Positions 14,375 through 24,175 of a stretch of 64,000 nt of DNA are shown one piece after another. Position 1 is the stretch's first letter. Every line of letters begins with the position of its first letter. A program made the position numbers and the translations under genes. The DNA is from Haliea sp. E1-2-M8. GTDB lineage: Bacteria; Pseudomonadota; Gammaproteobacteria; Pseudomonadales; Halieaceae. The stretch lies in contig NZ_JAUTDR010000001.1 of assembly GCF_030649675.1 (NCBI RefSeq), positions 124,001 through 188,000 on the forward strand, written 5' to 3'. The notes beneath the pieces are model-generated. The model made no database searches. It was not told the DNA's origin and saw only the letters and a program-made list of their open reading frames with translations.

Positions 14375-16846
14375 ATGCTGCGTGCTCTGCGCCTGATATT
14401 GCTGACCACCGTTTGGACCGCGTTGGCTGCGGCAGCCGTTGCTGCGGCAGCCGTTGCTGCGGCAGCCGTCGCTGCGGCAGCCGTCGCTGCGCCGGCCGTT
14501 GCCGCGGCAGCCGAACCCGATCTGGAGCTGATCATGTCCGACCCGGACTGGATCGGCAATCCGCCCACCGGCGCCTACTGGTCCCACGATGGAGCGTCTG
14601 TGTACTACCATCAGAAGCGCGTGGGGGAGACTTTTAGCGACCTGTACCGGGTGGCATTGGACGACGACAGGGCGGCAATCGTCGCACCCGGTGAAGAAGC
14701 CGCCAGCGGCAATAATTCGCGCGTCTACAGCGCCGACCGCAAGCGCGTAGCCTGGGTCCATCGGGGCGACGTCATGCTGCGCGACCTGGCCCGCGGCGAG
14801 ACCCGTCAGCTGACCCGCACCGCGGCGGTGGAAACTGCGCCGCTGTTCATGGCAGACGGGAACGCACTCGGGTTTTTGCGCGACGGCCAGCATTTCATTC
14901 ATGAGTTTGCCAGCGGCCTGCAGGCCCAGGCCGCGGACATCCGCTTTGAGGAGGACCCGGCGGCGGAGCCCGACTTCGATACCCTGCGCGCGCAGCAGTT
15001 GCGCAACCTGGCGACCCTGCGCCGGCAGCAACAGCGCAAGGAGGCCAGGCAGGCCCACGACGAAGCGCGCCGTGCCGGCGACCCTGCTGCCGCGCCCGCG
15101 CCGATCTATCTCGGGAAGCAATGGCAGGAAGTGAAGCGCTCACTGTCACCCTCCGGCCGCTACCTGCTGCTGGTAGTGAAGGACAGGGAGGCCGACGAGG
15201 TTCAGGCGGGCAAGATGCCCAACTATGTAACCGCCGACGGTTATACCGCGGTCAGTGAAACCCGGCGCCGGGTGGGCCGCTCGGTGCCGCCGCCGCAGAC
15301 CCTGCTGCTGGTGGACCTCGCAAGCGGCAGCGTCAGCCCCGTCGCCTACGACTCTTTGCCGGGCCATGACAGCGACCCGCTGGCGCAGCTGCGCAAGAGC
15401 GCGGTACGCTGGCATGTGCGGGAAGGCGCGGACCAGGAGCAGGTGGAGAAGCTGGTGCAAGCGCCCGAGCAACGCCCGCTGACGGTAGAGCGCATTGCGT
15501 GGAACAGCGCTGGCAGCCTGGCCGCGGTGCAGCTGCGTGCGATAGACAACAAGGATCGCTGGCTGGCCACCCTCGAGCCCGGCGAAGGCCGCCTGCGGCC
15601 CCAACACCGGCTCAGCGACCCGGCCTGGATCAACTGGGATCACAATGAATTTGGCTGGCTGCCCGACGGTGGCACGCTGTGGTATCTGTCCGAAGAATCC
15701 GGCTACTCCCATCTTTACATCAAGGCGGTGGACGAGCGCCGCGGCCGCCAGCTCACCGAGGGTGACTTCGTGGTGCGCGAGCCGGCACTGGACCCCTCAG
15801 GGCGCTGGTTCTACCTGGTGGCAAACCGCAGCCATCCGGGTAATTACGAGGTGTACCGGGTGGCCGCCGGCGGCGGCGAGCTGGAACAGCTGACCGAGCT
15901 GGACGGTGTGGTCCGCTTCCGGCTGTCCCCGGCCGGCGACCAGCTGCTGCTGTCCCGTTCCTGGATCGACCGGCACTCGGACCTGTACGTCCAGGCCGCC
16001 ATCACCGATGCCGCCCCGCGGCAGCTCACTGATACCGTCAGCGACGCCTTCAAGGCTGTCGACTGGGTGATCCCCGAGATCGTCGAAGTGCCGTCGTCCC
16101 AGGTTGACGCGCCGATCTATTCCAAGCTCTACCTGCCGCCGGATTATCGCGCGGGCGAGTCCTACCCGGCGGTCATGTTTGTGCACGGTGCCGGCTACAC
16201 CCAGAACGCCCACCGCGGCTGGCCTTACTATTTTCGCGAATTCATGTTCCACACCCTGCTCGCCAATGAAGGCTATGTGGTGATCGACATGGACTACCGG
16301 GCCTCCAAGGGCTACGGCCGCGACTGGCGCACCGCGATCTACCGCAACATGGGGCGCCCGGAACTCGAGGACTTCCGTGACGGGGTGGACTGGCTGGTCG
16401 AGAACTACGGTGTGGACCCGGGGCGAGTCGGTATTTACGGCGGTTCCTACGGCGGCTTCATGACTTTCATGGCACTGTTCCTGGAGCCCGACCTGTTCGC
16501 GGCCGGCGCCGCACTGCGGCCGGTGGCGGATTGGATACACTACGAACATTCCTATACCTCCAACATTCTCAACACACCGTTACTGGACCCGGAGGCCTAC
16601 CACCGCAGCTCGCCGATAAACTATGTTCAGCACCTGGAAAAACCGCTGCTGATTGCTGCGGGCATGCAGGACGGTAACGTCTTCTTCCAGGATTCAGTGC
16701 TGGTATTACAGCGCCTGATCGAACTGAAAAAGGAAAATTTCGAGATAGCCATCTACCCGCTGGACCCGCACGGCTTCGTGAATCCAGAATCCTGGCTGGA
16801 TGAGTACCGCCGCATTTACAAGCTGATGCAGACGAACCTGCGTTGA
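14375..16846 (+). CDS. Exported S9 family prolyl oligopeptidase-like peptidase
   Basis: The 823-aa protein has an Ala/Val-rich signal peptide, a beta-propeller-like region (about 60-560) and a C-terminal alpha/beta hydrolase. The catalytic triad is visible: Ser691 in GGSYGG, Asp766 in AGMQDGN and His799 in DPHGF. It resembles dipeptidyl-peptidase IV/acylaminoacyl peptidases and probably acts in the periplasm on short peptides. The start at 14375 is chosen for the signal peptide and GGAGA site; the open frame continues upstream into trmB. The signal region is stretched by a 15-bp tandem repeat. Confidence 0.88.
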   Translation: MLRALRLILLTTVWTALAAAAVAAAAVAAAAVAAAAVAAPAVAAAAEPDLELIMSDPDWIGNPPTGAYWSHDGASVYYHQKRVGETFSDLYRVALDDDRAAIVAPGEEAASGNNSRVYSADRKRVAWVHRGDVMLRDLARGETRQLTRTAAVETAPLFMADGNALGFLRDGQHFIHEFASGLQAQAADIRFEEDPAAEPDFDTLRAQQLRNLATLRRQQQRKEARQAHDEARRAGDPAAAPAPIYLGKQWQEVKRSLSPSGRYLLLVVKDREADEVQAGKMPNYVTADGYTAVSETRRRVGRSVPPPQTLLLVDLASGSVSPVAYDSLPGHDSDPLAQLRKSAVRWHVREGADQEQVEKLVQAPEQRPLTVERIAWNSAGSLAAVQLRAIDNKDRWLATLEPGEGRLRPQHRLSDPAWINWDHNEFGWLPDGGTLWYLSEESGYSHLYIKAVDERRGRQLTEGDFVVREPALDPSGRWFYLVANRSHPGNYEVYRVAAGGGELEQLTELDGVVRFRLSPAGDQLLLSRSWIDRHSDLYVQAAITDAAPRQLTDTVSDAFKAVDWVIPEIVEVPSSQVDAPIYSKLYLPPDYRAGESYPAVMFVHGAGYTQNAHRGWPYYFREFMFHTLLANEGYVVIDMDYRASKGYGRDWRTAIYRNMGRPELEDFRDGVDWLVENYGVDPGRVGIYGGSYGGFMTFMALFLEPDLFAAGAALRPVADWIHYEHSYTSNILNTPLLDPEAYHRSSPINYVQHLEKPLLIAAGMQDGNVFFQDSVLVLQRLIELKKENFEIAIYPLDPHGFVNPESWLDEYRRIYKLMQTNLR
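14426..14515 (+). repeat. 15-bp in-frame tandem repeat in a signal peptide
   Basis: Five copies of GCTGCGGCAGCCGTY, the fifth diverged, and a decayed sixth encode the Ala/Val-rich AAAAV repeats in the signal peptide and the residues after it. Copy-number change would alter the length of this region without a frameshift. Confidence 0.9.
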
Positions 16847-16862
16847 ATTTATTTCTGGTAGC

Positions 16863-18008
16863 TCAGGCGAGAAACTCGGCAATCACCGAATCGAGGAAGC
16901 GCCGCCCCATGCTGGTGGCGCGTATCTGCCCCGCATCCAGTTCCAGCAAGCCGCGCCCGAGCAGCGAGTCCAGGGCGGGCTGCAGCGTATCTGCCGCCAG
17001 ACCCGTGCGCGCGGTGTAGTCGACCAGGTGAAAGCCCGTATTGAGCCGCAGGGCGTTGAGCATGAATTCTCCGGGCAGGTCCCGCTCCTCCAGCCACAGC
17101 GGCCGGAGCTGCATCTGCTCCGGGGTTGCCGTCATATAGGCCTCGGGTTGCCGCCGTTTGGCATAGCGCAGGATGCGGCCGTCGGCGAAACTCACCTTGC
17201 CGTGGGCTCCGGCGCCGATACCCAGGTAATCGCCGAACTCCCAGTAATTCCGGTTGTGGCGGCACTGCTGGCCGGGCGCCGCCCAGGCCGAGACCTCGTA
17301 CTGGCGCAGTTCGGTAGCCGCCAATAGCGCTTCGCCCGCATCCTGTATATCCGCCAGTGCATCTTCCACTGGCAGCAATGGCGGCTGTGTGTAGAACACG
17401 GTGTTCTGTTCAATGGTGAGCTGGTACCAGGAAAGGTGGCCGGTGCCATAGCCGGTGGCGGTGGCGAGATCAGCCAGAGCCAGCCCGGAATCCTGTCGCG
17501 GCAGGCCGTGCATCAGGTCCAGGTTGATGCGCTGGAAGCCAGCGCTGCGGGCGGCGGCGATGGCGGCGTGGGCCTGGTCGCTGTTGTGCACCCGCCCCAG
17601 CGCCTGCAGCTGGGCATCCTGGAAAGACTGGATGCCGATGGACAGGCGGTTGATGCCCGCCGCCCGGAAGCCGGCAAACTTTTCCGCCTCGGCGCTGCCC
17701 GGGTTGGCTTCCATGGTCGCTTCGAAGTCTGGTGCCAGCGGTACCCGCGCCGCAATACCCTGGAGCAGGCGCGCAATACCGGCGGCGCTGAACAGGCTGG
17801 GTGTGCCGCCGCCGATAAACAGAGTCGCGATGCTGCGGCCCTGGGTGTAGCGGGCATCCGCTGCCAGGTCAGCCAGCAGGCTGTCGATATAGGCCTGCTC
17901 CGGAATAAGCTTCGTTTCGTGGGAGTTGAAATCGCAATAGGGACACTTGCGCTCGCACCAGGGCAGGTGAATGTAAAGCCCCAGCGGGGGCAGTTGCAGC
18001 TCGGGCAT
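16863..18008 (-). CDS. hemW: HemW, radical SAM haem chaperone-like protein
   Basis: The 381-aa radical-SAM protein has the cluster motif C18-x3-C22-x2-C25 (CERKCPYC) and the HemN-like C-terminal domain. HemW is related to the anaerobic coproporphyrinogen dehydrogenase but lacks its activity and is thought to traffic haem. The start at 18008 overlaps the rdgB stop by one base (TGATG), which supports it over the longer frame. It ends the eight-gene leftward operon. Confidence 0.94.
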   Translation of the reverse strand: MPELQLPPLGLYIHLPWCERKCPYCDFNSHETKLIPEQAYIDSLLADLAADARYTQGRSIATLFIGGGTPSLFSAAGIARLLQGIAARVPLAPDFEATMEANPGSAEAEKFAGFRAAGINRLSIGIQSFQDAQLQALGRVHNSDQAHAAIAAARSAGFQRINLDLMHGLPRQDSGLALADLATATGYGTGHLSWYQLTIEQNTVFYTQPPLLPVEDALADIQDAGEALLAATELRQYEVSAWAAPGQQCRHNRNYWEFGDYLGIGAGAHGKVSFADGRILRYAKRRQPEAYMTATPEQMQLRPLWLEERDLPGEFMLNALRLNTGFHLVDYTARTGLAADTLQPALDSLLGRGLLELDAGQIRATSMGRRFLDSVIAEFLA

Positions 18009-18628
18009 CAGCTGCCCTGAAAGTCCGGGCCGCGCAGTGCCTGTTCCAGCTGGGCGCAGGCGATGGCCCGGTGACTGACGCGGTTCTTGGTGCGGGGTGC
18101 CAGTTCGGCGGCGCTGCAATTGAAGGCGGCAACGTGGAACAGTGGGTCATAGCCGAAGCCGCCGCTGCCCGCGGGCGCCTCCAGGATGTGGCCCTCCCAG
18201 CTGCCGTGGCAGATGATCGGGGTGGGGTCCAGGGCGTGGCGCATGAATACCAGTACACACTGGTAGCGGGCGCTGCGCTCGGCCCTGGGCACGCCGTCCA
18301 GGGCGGCCAGCAGCTTGCGGTTGTTGGCTTCGTCGCCGCCTTCGGCATAGCGCGCCGAGCGAATTCCCGGGGCACCCTGCAGGAAGTCCACTTCCAGCCC
18401 GGAATCGTCGGCAATGGCCGGAAGGCCGGTGTGCTGTGCCGCGGCCCGCGCCTTGAGGATGGCGTTTTCGACGAAGGTCAGCCCGGTTTCCTCGACTTCG
18501 GGTACCGCGAACTCCGATTGCGCCCGCAGCTTCACCCCGAGGGGCTCCAGGATGCGTGCCAGTTCCGCGAGCTTGCCCTGGTTACCGCTGGCGAGGACGA
18601 CGGCCTGCGAGGGCGTGATCCTGGTCAT
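18008..18628 (-). CDS. rdgB: XTP/dITP pyrophosphatase (RdgB/HAM1)
   Basis: The 206-aa enzyme hydrolyses non-canonical purine triphosphates (dITP, XTP) to monophosphates. It has the N-terminal [11 protein letters not shown] nucleotide motif, the central [12 protein letters not shown] motif with its catalytic acids, and C-terminal SHRAIA. It sits between the DUF4426 gene and hemW with one-base overlaps on both sides. Confidence 0.96.
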   Translation of the reverse strand: MTRITPSQAVVLASGNQGKLAELARILEPLGVKLRAQSEFAVPEVEETGLTFVENAILKARAAAQHTGLPAIADDSGLEVDFLQGAPGIRSARYAEGGDEANNRKLLAALDGVPRAERSARYQCVLVFMRHALDPTPIICHGSWEGHILEAPAGSGGFGYDPLFHVAAFNCSAAELAPRTKNRVSHRAIACAQLEQALRGPDFQGS

Positions 18629-19062
18629 CAGTGTTCGTACAGCTGGTGCTTGAGTTCAAAGCGGTAGCTTTCCTCCGCCCCCTCCGGCCGGAAATCGATG
18701 GTAAAGAAGCGCCACTCCTCGTTGATGAAGCGAAATTCGGCGAGGTAATAGATGGCCTCGCCCTCGCGGACTTCCAGGAACTCCAGCGCCTGCCCGGTGA
18801 TGAGGTCGCGAGTGTTGCCTTGCAGCTGCATGCTGCGCGGCTCGGTGCCCTCGCCCACATGCTCGCGTACCGCCAGATTCAGTATCGCCCGGTTGTCGCC
18901 CCTGGTAATGCCGTAGGTGGACGCCACGCGGGGGTCGAGAAACGTGGTGTTGACCACGCTGTAGTGCAGTTCGTAGGGTCCGAAACGCTCGGACTGCTGG
19001 GCCGTTGCGCCCAGGGCAACAAGCAGCAACAGCGCCAGGGTGTAGCGTAGGTAGCGGATCAT
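18628..19062 (-). CDS. DUF4426 exported protein
   Basis: The 144-aa protein has a signal peptide (about residues 1-21, cleavage after TAQQ or nearby) and one beta-rich domain with a [15 protein letters not shown] motif. The DUF4426 family is regularly found between metW and rdgB in gammaproteobacteria. No function is known; periplasmic location is predicted. Confidence 0.88.
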   Translation of the reverse strand: MIRYLRYTLALLLLVALGATAQQSERFGPYELHYSVVNTTFLDPRVASTYGITRGDNRAILNLAVREHVGEGTEPRSMQLQGNTRDLITGQALEFLEVREGEAIYYLAEFRFINEEWRFFTIDFRPEGAEESYRFELKHQLYEH

Positions 19063-19069
19063 GATTACC

Positions 19070-19660
19070 TCAATGGCTGATCAGGTAGATGGCGGTGACG
19101 GCGAACAGGTTGGGCCAGGCACTGGCCAGCAGCGGCTTGCGCTCGGTGTTGCCGACCATGTCCCGGGCGAGAATGCGGATGCCGCGCTCCTCGCACAGCG
19201 CCTCGAAATCCTGCACCGTGCAAAAGTGGATATTGGGTGTGTCATACCAAGTATAGGGCATGAAGCGGGACACCGGCATGCGGCCGCGGGTACCCAGGTA
19301 CAAACGGCAGCTCCAGTGAGCAAAGTTGGGAAAGGTGACAATACCCTGGCGGCCGATCCGCAGCATCTCATCCAGCACCCGGTCGGGGTAGTGAACCGCC
19401 TGCAGGGCGTGGGCCATCACCACCGTATCGAAACTCTGGTCGGGGAAATTGTCCATCCCCGCATCCATGTCCTGTTCCACAATGTTCAGGCCGCGGGCAA
19501 CCGCTGCAGTGATTTTGTCCGGGTCGATTTCCAGCCCCAGGCCGCGCACCTCGCGCTCCTGCTGCAGCAGCTGCAGGAACTCGCCGTTCCCGCAGCCCAG
19601 GTCCAGCACTTTGGACCCGGGCTCGATCCAGCGCTGGATGTGGGTCAGATCGAGGCGCAT
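19070..19660 (-). CDS. metW: Methionine biosynthesis protein MetW
   Basis: The 196-aa class I methyltransferase-fold protein has the SAM loop VLDLGCGNGEFL. MetW is always found with MetX and is needed for its acyltransferase activity in several proteobacteria. Its start overlaps the metX stop by one base, consistent with coupled synthesis and complex formation. Confidence 0.95.
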   Translation of the reverse strand: MRLDLTHIQRWIEPGSKVLDLGCGNGEFLQLLQQEREVRGLGLEIDPDKITAAVARGLNIVEQDMDAGMDNFPDQSFDTVVMAHALQAVHYPDRVLDEMLRIGRQGIVTFPNFAHWSCRLYLGTRGRMPVSRFMPYTWYDTPNIHFCTVQDFEALCEERGIRILARDMVGNTERKPLLASAWPNLFAVTAIYLISH

Positions 19661-20796
19661 CAGCGGTTCTCCCGCACGCGTTGCATATAGGCGCCAAACA
19701 GCTGCAGATAGCGGGGAATGGGCATCAGGAAAGCATCGTGGCCTTCATCGGCTTCAATTTCCGCGTAGGTCACCGGCCGGTCGGCGGCGATCAGGGCATC
19801 GACGATCTCCCGCGACCGCCGCGGTGAGAAGCGCCAGTCGGTGGAAAAGGACAGCACCAGGAAACTGCAGCGCGCTTCCCGGAACGCTGCCACCGGGTCA
19901 TCGCCGAATTCCCGCGCCAGGTCGAAATAGTCCAGGGCCCGGGTCATCAGGATGTAGGTATTGGCGTCGAAGCTGCCGGAGAACTGGCTGCCCTGGTAGC
20001 GCAGGTAACTCTGGACCTGGAATTCGGCGCCCTCTTCACCTCCCAGCTCCAGGCTGCCGGAGCGCAGGTCGCGGCCGAACTTGTTGGCCATGGCGCCGTC
20101 GGACAGATAGGTGATGTGGCCGACCATGCGCGCGAGGGCCAGCCCCTGCGCCGGCAGCGTGTTATGCGCCAGATAGTGGCCGCCGGCGTAGCCCGGGTCC
20201 GACTGGATGGCCTGACGGGCGATCTCGTTGAAGGCAATGTTCTGGGCGCTCAGGCGCATGGCCGAGGCAATCACCACACAGTGGCGCAGGCGCTGTGGGT
20301 AGAGCAGGGCCCAGCGCATGGCCTGCATGCCACCCAGGCTGCCCCCTATCACTGCTGCCCAGCATTCAATGCCCAGATAGTCCGCCAGCCGGGCCTGGCT
20401 GTGCACCCAGTCCCGCACCCGCAGGGAGGGGAAGTCCGGCCCCCAGGGCTGGCCTGTCTCCGGGTTCAGGGTGACCGGCCCGGTGGAGCCGTGGCAGCCG
20501 CCCAGATTGTTCAGGCTGACGACAAAAAAGTGGTTGGTATCGATTGGTTTGCCGGGGCCGATGCATTCGTCCCACCAGCCCGGCTTGCGATCTTCGGCGC
20601 TGTGGTAGCCCGCGGCGTGATGGTGCCCGGATAGTGCGTGGCACACAAGGACCGCGTTTGAATGCCGGGCGTTGAGCTGGCCATAGGTTTCGTAGACCAG
20701 CTCGTAGTCCTCCAGAACCCGACCACAGGCCAGGGTCAGCGGCTCCGTGAACTGTGCGCGCTGGGGCGCAACGATACCGACGCTGGCGGGGTTCAC
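19660..20796 (-). CDS. metX: Homoserine O-acyltransferase MetX
   Basis: The 378-aa alpha/beta hydrolase-fold enzyme activates homoserine for methionine synthesis. The nucleophile is Ser153 in GGSLGG, and [13 protein letters not shown] (95-107) is the family signature. In gammaproteobacteria with MetW, MetX often uses succinyl-CoA rather than acetyl-CoA; the acyl donor cannot be fixed by inspection. It lies 10 bp after yggT. Confidence 0.95.
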   Translation of the reverse strand: MNPASVGIVAPQRAQFTEPLTLACGRVLEDYELVYETYGQLNARHSNAVLVCHALSGHHHAAGYHSAEDRKPGWWDECIGPGKPIDTNHFFVVSLNNLGGCHGSTGPVTLNPETGQPWGPDFPSLRVRDWVHSQARLADYLGIECWAAVIGGSLGGMQAMRWALLYPQRLRHCVVIASAMRLSAQNIAFNEIARQAIQSDPGYAGGHYLAHNTLPAQGLALARMVGHITYLSDGAMANKFGRDLRSGSLELGGEEGAEFQVQSYLRYQGSQFSGSFDANTYILMTRALDYFDLAREFGDDPVAAFREARCSFLVLSFSTDWRFSPRRSREIVDALIAADRPVTYAEIEADEGHDAFLMPIPRYLQLFGAYMQRVRENR

Positions 20797-20806
20797 GGCG
20801 CTGGGG

Positions 20807-21394
20807 TCAAAGTCCGATCACCAGCGCCGGGTGCAGGCCCACGCCTGCCGCCATGTGCCGCAGCGCAATCTGGATAATGTTGATCAGGATGAAAACCAGG
20901 ATGGGCGAAAAGTCGAGGCCCCCCATATTCGGCAACATCTTGCGAAACGGCGCCATCACCGGCTCTGTGAGCTGGAACAGTAGCAGCAGGGCGGGGTGGC
21001 GGCTGGCGGGGGCAATCCAGCTGAGGATGATCATGGCCAGCAGGGCAAAAAAGTAGATATTGACCACCAGCCCGACTACGCCGAGCACTGACCATACCAG
21101 CAGCAGGCCGATATTCGGCAGCCCGATGCCGTTGAGTGCCAGCATTGCCGCGATGGCGGCCATCTGCAGCACCAGCGCCAGCAGCAGGGAGGACAGGTCG
21201 AGCCCGCCGAGGCTGGGCACGACCCGGCGCAGCGGCAGTACCAGCGGATTGGTCAGCCGGGCGAGAAACTGGCTCACCGGGTTGTAGAAGTCGGCCCGCA
21301 CCACCTGCAGCAGCAAGCGCAGCACTACCGCCAGCAGCGCCAGGGTCAGCAGGGTCTGGATCAAATACGCGAGAATCTCGCTTATTGCACTCAT
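20807..21394 (-). CDS. yggT: YggT family integral membrane protein
   Basis: The 195-aa protein contains two YggT repeats, each a pair of membrane segments with an NPxxxxxxxxxP-like motif ([41 protein letters not shown]). Its function is unsettled; roles in osmotic tolerance or protein localisation have been suggested in other species. Its start overlaps the proC stop by 4 bp. Confidence 0.93.
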   Translation of the reverse strand: MSAISEILAYLIQTLLTLALLAVVLRLLLQVVRADFYNPVSQFLARLTNPLVLPLRRVVPSLGGLDLSSLLLALVLQMAAIAAMLALNGIGLPNIGLLLVWSVLGVVGLVVNIYFFALLAMIILSWIAPASRHPALLLLFQLTEPVMAPFRKMLPNMGGLDFSPILVFILINIIQIALRHMAAGVGLHPALVIGL

Positions 21395-22230
21395 GCTTTG
21401 CGGCTCTCCTGCGCGGCACCCATTTCCGCCGCGCGCTGTTGTGCCGCGGTCATTGCGTGCGCGACCAGTTCTCGCAGCCCCTCGTGCTCAAAGCACTGGA
21501 CCGCGCGTTCGGTGGTGCCACCGGGGCTGGTCACACGACGTCGCAGCTCGGTCAGGCTGACGTCGCTCTCGCTCGCCATGCGCGCCGCGCCCAGGGCAGT
21601 CTGTTTGGTCATGGCAATGGCACACTCCCGCGACAGGCCCATGGCGCAACCTGCGTTGACCATGGCTTCCATGAACAGAAAGAAGTAGGCGGGACCGCTG
21701 CCGGACAGGGCGGTAATGGCATCGAGTTGGCTCTCCTCGGGCACCCATTCGATCAAACCCACGGCGCCGAGGACGGTGCTGGCCAGGTCACGCTGCACGG
21801 CGCTCACATTGCTGTTTGCGTACAGGGCAGTGGCGCCGACTCCGAGCAGCGCCGGCGTGTTGGGCATGCAGCGCACGACCGCTGTCGCAGCACCGAGGCC
21901 GGCCTCCATGGCGGCGATGGTGGTGCCCGCGGCAATGGAGATCACCAGCGCGCCCCTGGCCGTTACCGGCGCGGCGATGCTGTCCATCGCCGCGGCCATG
22001 ATCTGGGGCTTCACCGCGAGGATCACCACGTCCGCGTCCGCACAGGCAGCGGCATTGTCCTGGAACGTCGCGATTGCACCCAGTTGGCGCAATTGCTCCA
22101 GGCTTTCCCTGGAGGGGTCCGAGGCCCGCAACGCGCTCGCGGGGTGGCCGCTTTCCAGCAGGCCACCGATGATGCTGGAGGCCATGTTGCCGGCGCCGAT
22201 AAAGCTGATAACCGCAGTGTTCAAGGGCAT
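21391..22230 (-). CDS. proC: Pyrroline-5-carboxylate reductase
   Basis: The 279-aa enzyme makes L-proline from pyrroline-5-carboxylate with NAD(P)H. It has the dinucleotide motif ISFIGAGNMASSIIGG near the N-terminus and the C-terminal signature ALSGSGPAYFFLFMEAM...SPGGTTE. The start at 22230 matches the family; a longer upstream frame covers yggS and is an artefact. It is coupled to yggT by an ATGA overlap. Confidence 0.97.
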   Translation of the reverse strand: MPLNTAVISFIGAGNMASSIIGGLLESGHPASALRASDPSRESLEQLRQLGAIATFQDNAAACADADVVILAVKPQIMAAAMDSIAAPVTARGALVISIAAGTTIAAMEAGLGAATAVVRCMPNTPALLGVGATALYANSNVSAVQRDLASTVLGAVGLIEWVPEESQLDAITALSGSGPAYFFLFMEAMVNAGCAMGLSRECAIAMTKQTALGAARMASESDVSLTELRRRVTSPGGTTERAVQCFEHEGLRELVAHAMTAAQQRAAEMGAAQESRKA

Positions 22231-22289
22231 TGATTCCGTTGGCTGATGGTCAGGGCAGGGCGCAGTATACACGCCGGATGGCGCCAAAA

Positions 22290-22994
22290 TCACCCGCCGG
22301 GGGGCGCGCTGCGCGGGCCGAAAATGTCGGTGCCGACGCGAATGATGGTGGCGCCCTCGGCAATGGCGGCCTCCAGGTCGCCGGACATACCCATGGAGAG
22401 GGTGTCCAGGCCGGGGTCGTCGCGCTGTAATTCCGCCAGTGCCTGACGCAGGGCGGCAAAGGGCTGGCGCTGTTGCGCCGGTTCGGTGGCCGCCGCGGGG
22501 ATGGCCATCAGTCCGCGCAGGCGCAGCCGGGGCAGTTGCGTGACCGCCCGCGCCAGTGCCGGCAGGTCCTCCAGGCTCACCCCGGACTTGCTCGCCTCCC
22601 CGGATATGTTTACCTGCAGGCAGACCTGCAGATCCGGCAGCTCTTCCGGCCGCTGTTCGCTCAGGCGTCTGGCTATCTTGAGCCGGTCGACGCTGTGCAC
22701 CCAGTGGAAGTGGCTGGCGATTGGCCGGGTCTTGTTGGACTGGATGGGGCCGATGAAGTGCCAGCACAGGTCCAGATCCGCCAGTGTCTCGATCTTGTCC
22801 AGCGCCTCCTGCAGGTAGTTCTCGCCGAACTCGCGCAGGCCCAGTGCCGCGGCACTGCGTACATCCGTCGCCGGCCGGGTCTTGCTTACGGCCAGCACCC
22901 GCACAGTGTCCGGCTCGCGCTGGCTTTTTTCTGCGCTGAGTCGTACTCTTTCGAGCAGTCTGTCGATATTGTGCCTGAGGGTATCTGCGTCCAT
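22290..22994 (-). CDS. yggS: YggS/PROSC pyridoxal-phosphate homeostasis protein
   Basis: The 234-aa protein is a single-domain PLP-binding TIM barrel. The PLP lysine is in VLAVSKTRPA near residue 36 and the C-terminal phosphate site is SMGMSGDLEAAI. It has no known catalytic activity and buffers PLP. It is first in the leftward operon and diverges from pilT. Confidence 0.95.
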   Translation of the reverse strand: MDADTLRHNIDRLLERVRLSAEKSQREPDTVRVLAVSKTRPATDVRSAAALGLREFGENYLQEALDKIETLADLDLCWHFIGPIQSNKTRPIASHFHWVHSVDRLKIARRLSEQRPEELPDLQVCLQVNISGEASKSGVSLEDLPALARAVTQLPRLRLRGLMAIPAAATEPAQQRQPFAALRQALAELQRDDPGLDTLSMGMSGDLEAAIAEGATIIRVGTDIFGPRSAPPGG

Positions 22995-23116
22995 ACCGGA
23001 GATGGTAGCGGATTCCGGCCGCGGCGGGCGAGTGAAGAATAAGTGGTTGCCGCGCCAGCCTGCGCCGGCAGCCGAACCCGGCGCTGGTGCCGGGCTGGCC
23101 CCAGGGGAGCGAATCG

Positions 23117-24151
23117 GTGGATATTACAGAACTTCTTGCGTTCAGCGCGAAACAGGGCGCATCGGACCTGCATCTGTCGGCGGGTTTGCCGCCGATGATC
23201 CGGGTGGACGGGGATGTGCGCCGCATCAACCTGCCGCCGATGGATCACAAGCAGGTGCACGACCTGATCTACGACATCATGAACGACAAGCAGCGCAAGG
23301 ACTACGAGGAGTTCCTGGAGACGGACTTCTCCTTTGAAGTCCCCGGCGTCGCTCGTTTCCGGGTGAACGCCTTCAACCAGAATCGCGGCGCCGGCGGCGT
23401 ATTCAGGACCATTCCCTCCAAGGTGTTGACCATGGAGGACCTGGGCATGGGCCAGGTCTTTCGCGACATATCAATGATGCCACGCGGCCTGGTGCTGGTC
23501 ACCGGGCCCACCGGCTCCGGCAAGTCCACCACCCTGGCCGCCATGGTCGACCATATCAATGACAACAAGTATGAGCACATCCTCACCATCGAGGACCCCA
23601 TCGAATTCGTGCATGAAAGCAAGAAGTGCCTGGTCAACCAGCGCGAAGTCCACCGCGACACCCTGGGCTTCTCCGAGGCCCTGCGCTCCGCCCTGCGCGA
23701 AGACCCGGACATCATCCTGGTTGGCGAGATGCGCGATCTCGAGACCATTCGCCTGGCGCTGACCGCCGCGGAGACCGGCCACCTGGTGTTTGGCACCCTG
23801 CATACCACCTCGGCGGCCAAGACCATTGACCGGATCGTGGACGTGTTTCCCGCTGCGGAGAAGTCCATGGTGCGCTCCATGCTGTCGGAATCGCTGCAGG
23901 CGGTCGTATCCCAGTCCCTGCTCAAGCGCGCCACCGGTGGCCGGGTGGCGGCGCACGAGATCATGCGCGGCACCTCGGCCATCCGCAACCTGATCCGCGA
24001 GGACAAGGTGGCGCAGATGTACTCCGCCATTCAAACCGGCCAGGCGCTGGGCATGCAGACCATGGACCAGTGCCTGAAGGAACTGGTCGAGCGGCGGGTG
24101 ATCAACCGGGATGTCGCCCGCGAGAAAGCCCGCATGCCGGAAAACTTCTAG
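23117..24151 (+). CDS. pilT: Type IV pilus retraction ATPase PilT
   Basis: The 344-aa hexameric ATPase powers pilus disassembly and twitching. It has the N-terminal PAS-like domain (SDLHLSAG), Walker A GPTGSGKST, Walker B, a His box, and the C-terminal AIRNLIRE motif needed for retraction. The start is GTG 23117, preceded by AGGGGAGC; this gives the exact family N-terminus, while the longer frame from 23087 does not. Confidence 0.97.
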   Translation: MDITELLAFSAKQGASDLHLSAGLPPMIRVDGDVRRINLPPMDHKQVHDLIYDIMNDKQRKDYEEFLETDFSFEVPGVARFRVNAFNQNRGAGGVFRTIPSKVLTMEDLGMGQVFRDISMMPRGLVLVTGPTGSGKSTTLAAMVDHINDNKYEHILTIEDPIEFVHESKKCLVNQREVHRDTLGFSEALRSALREDPDIILVGEMRDLETIRLALTAAETGHLVFGTLHTTSAAKTIDRIVDVFPAAEKSMVRSMLSESLQAVVSQSLLKRATGGRVAAHEIMRGTSAIRNLIREDKVAQMYSAIQTGQALGMQTMDQCLKELVERRVINRDVAREKARMPENF

Positions 24152-24175
24152 CCCCCGACGTCGAGAGGACACGCC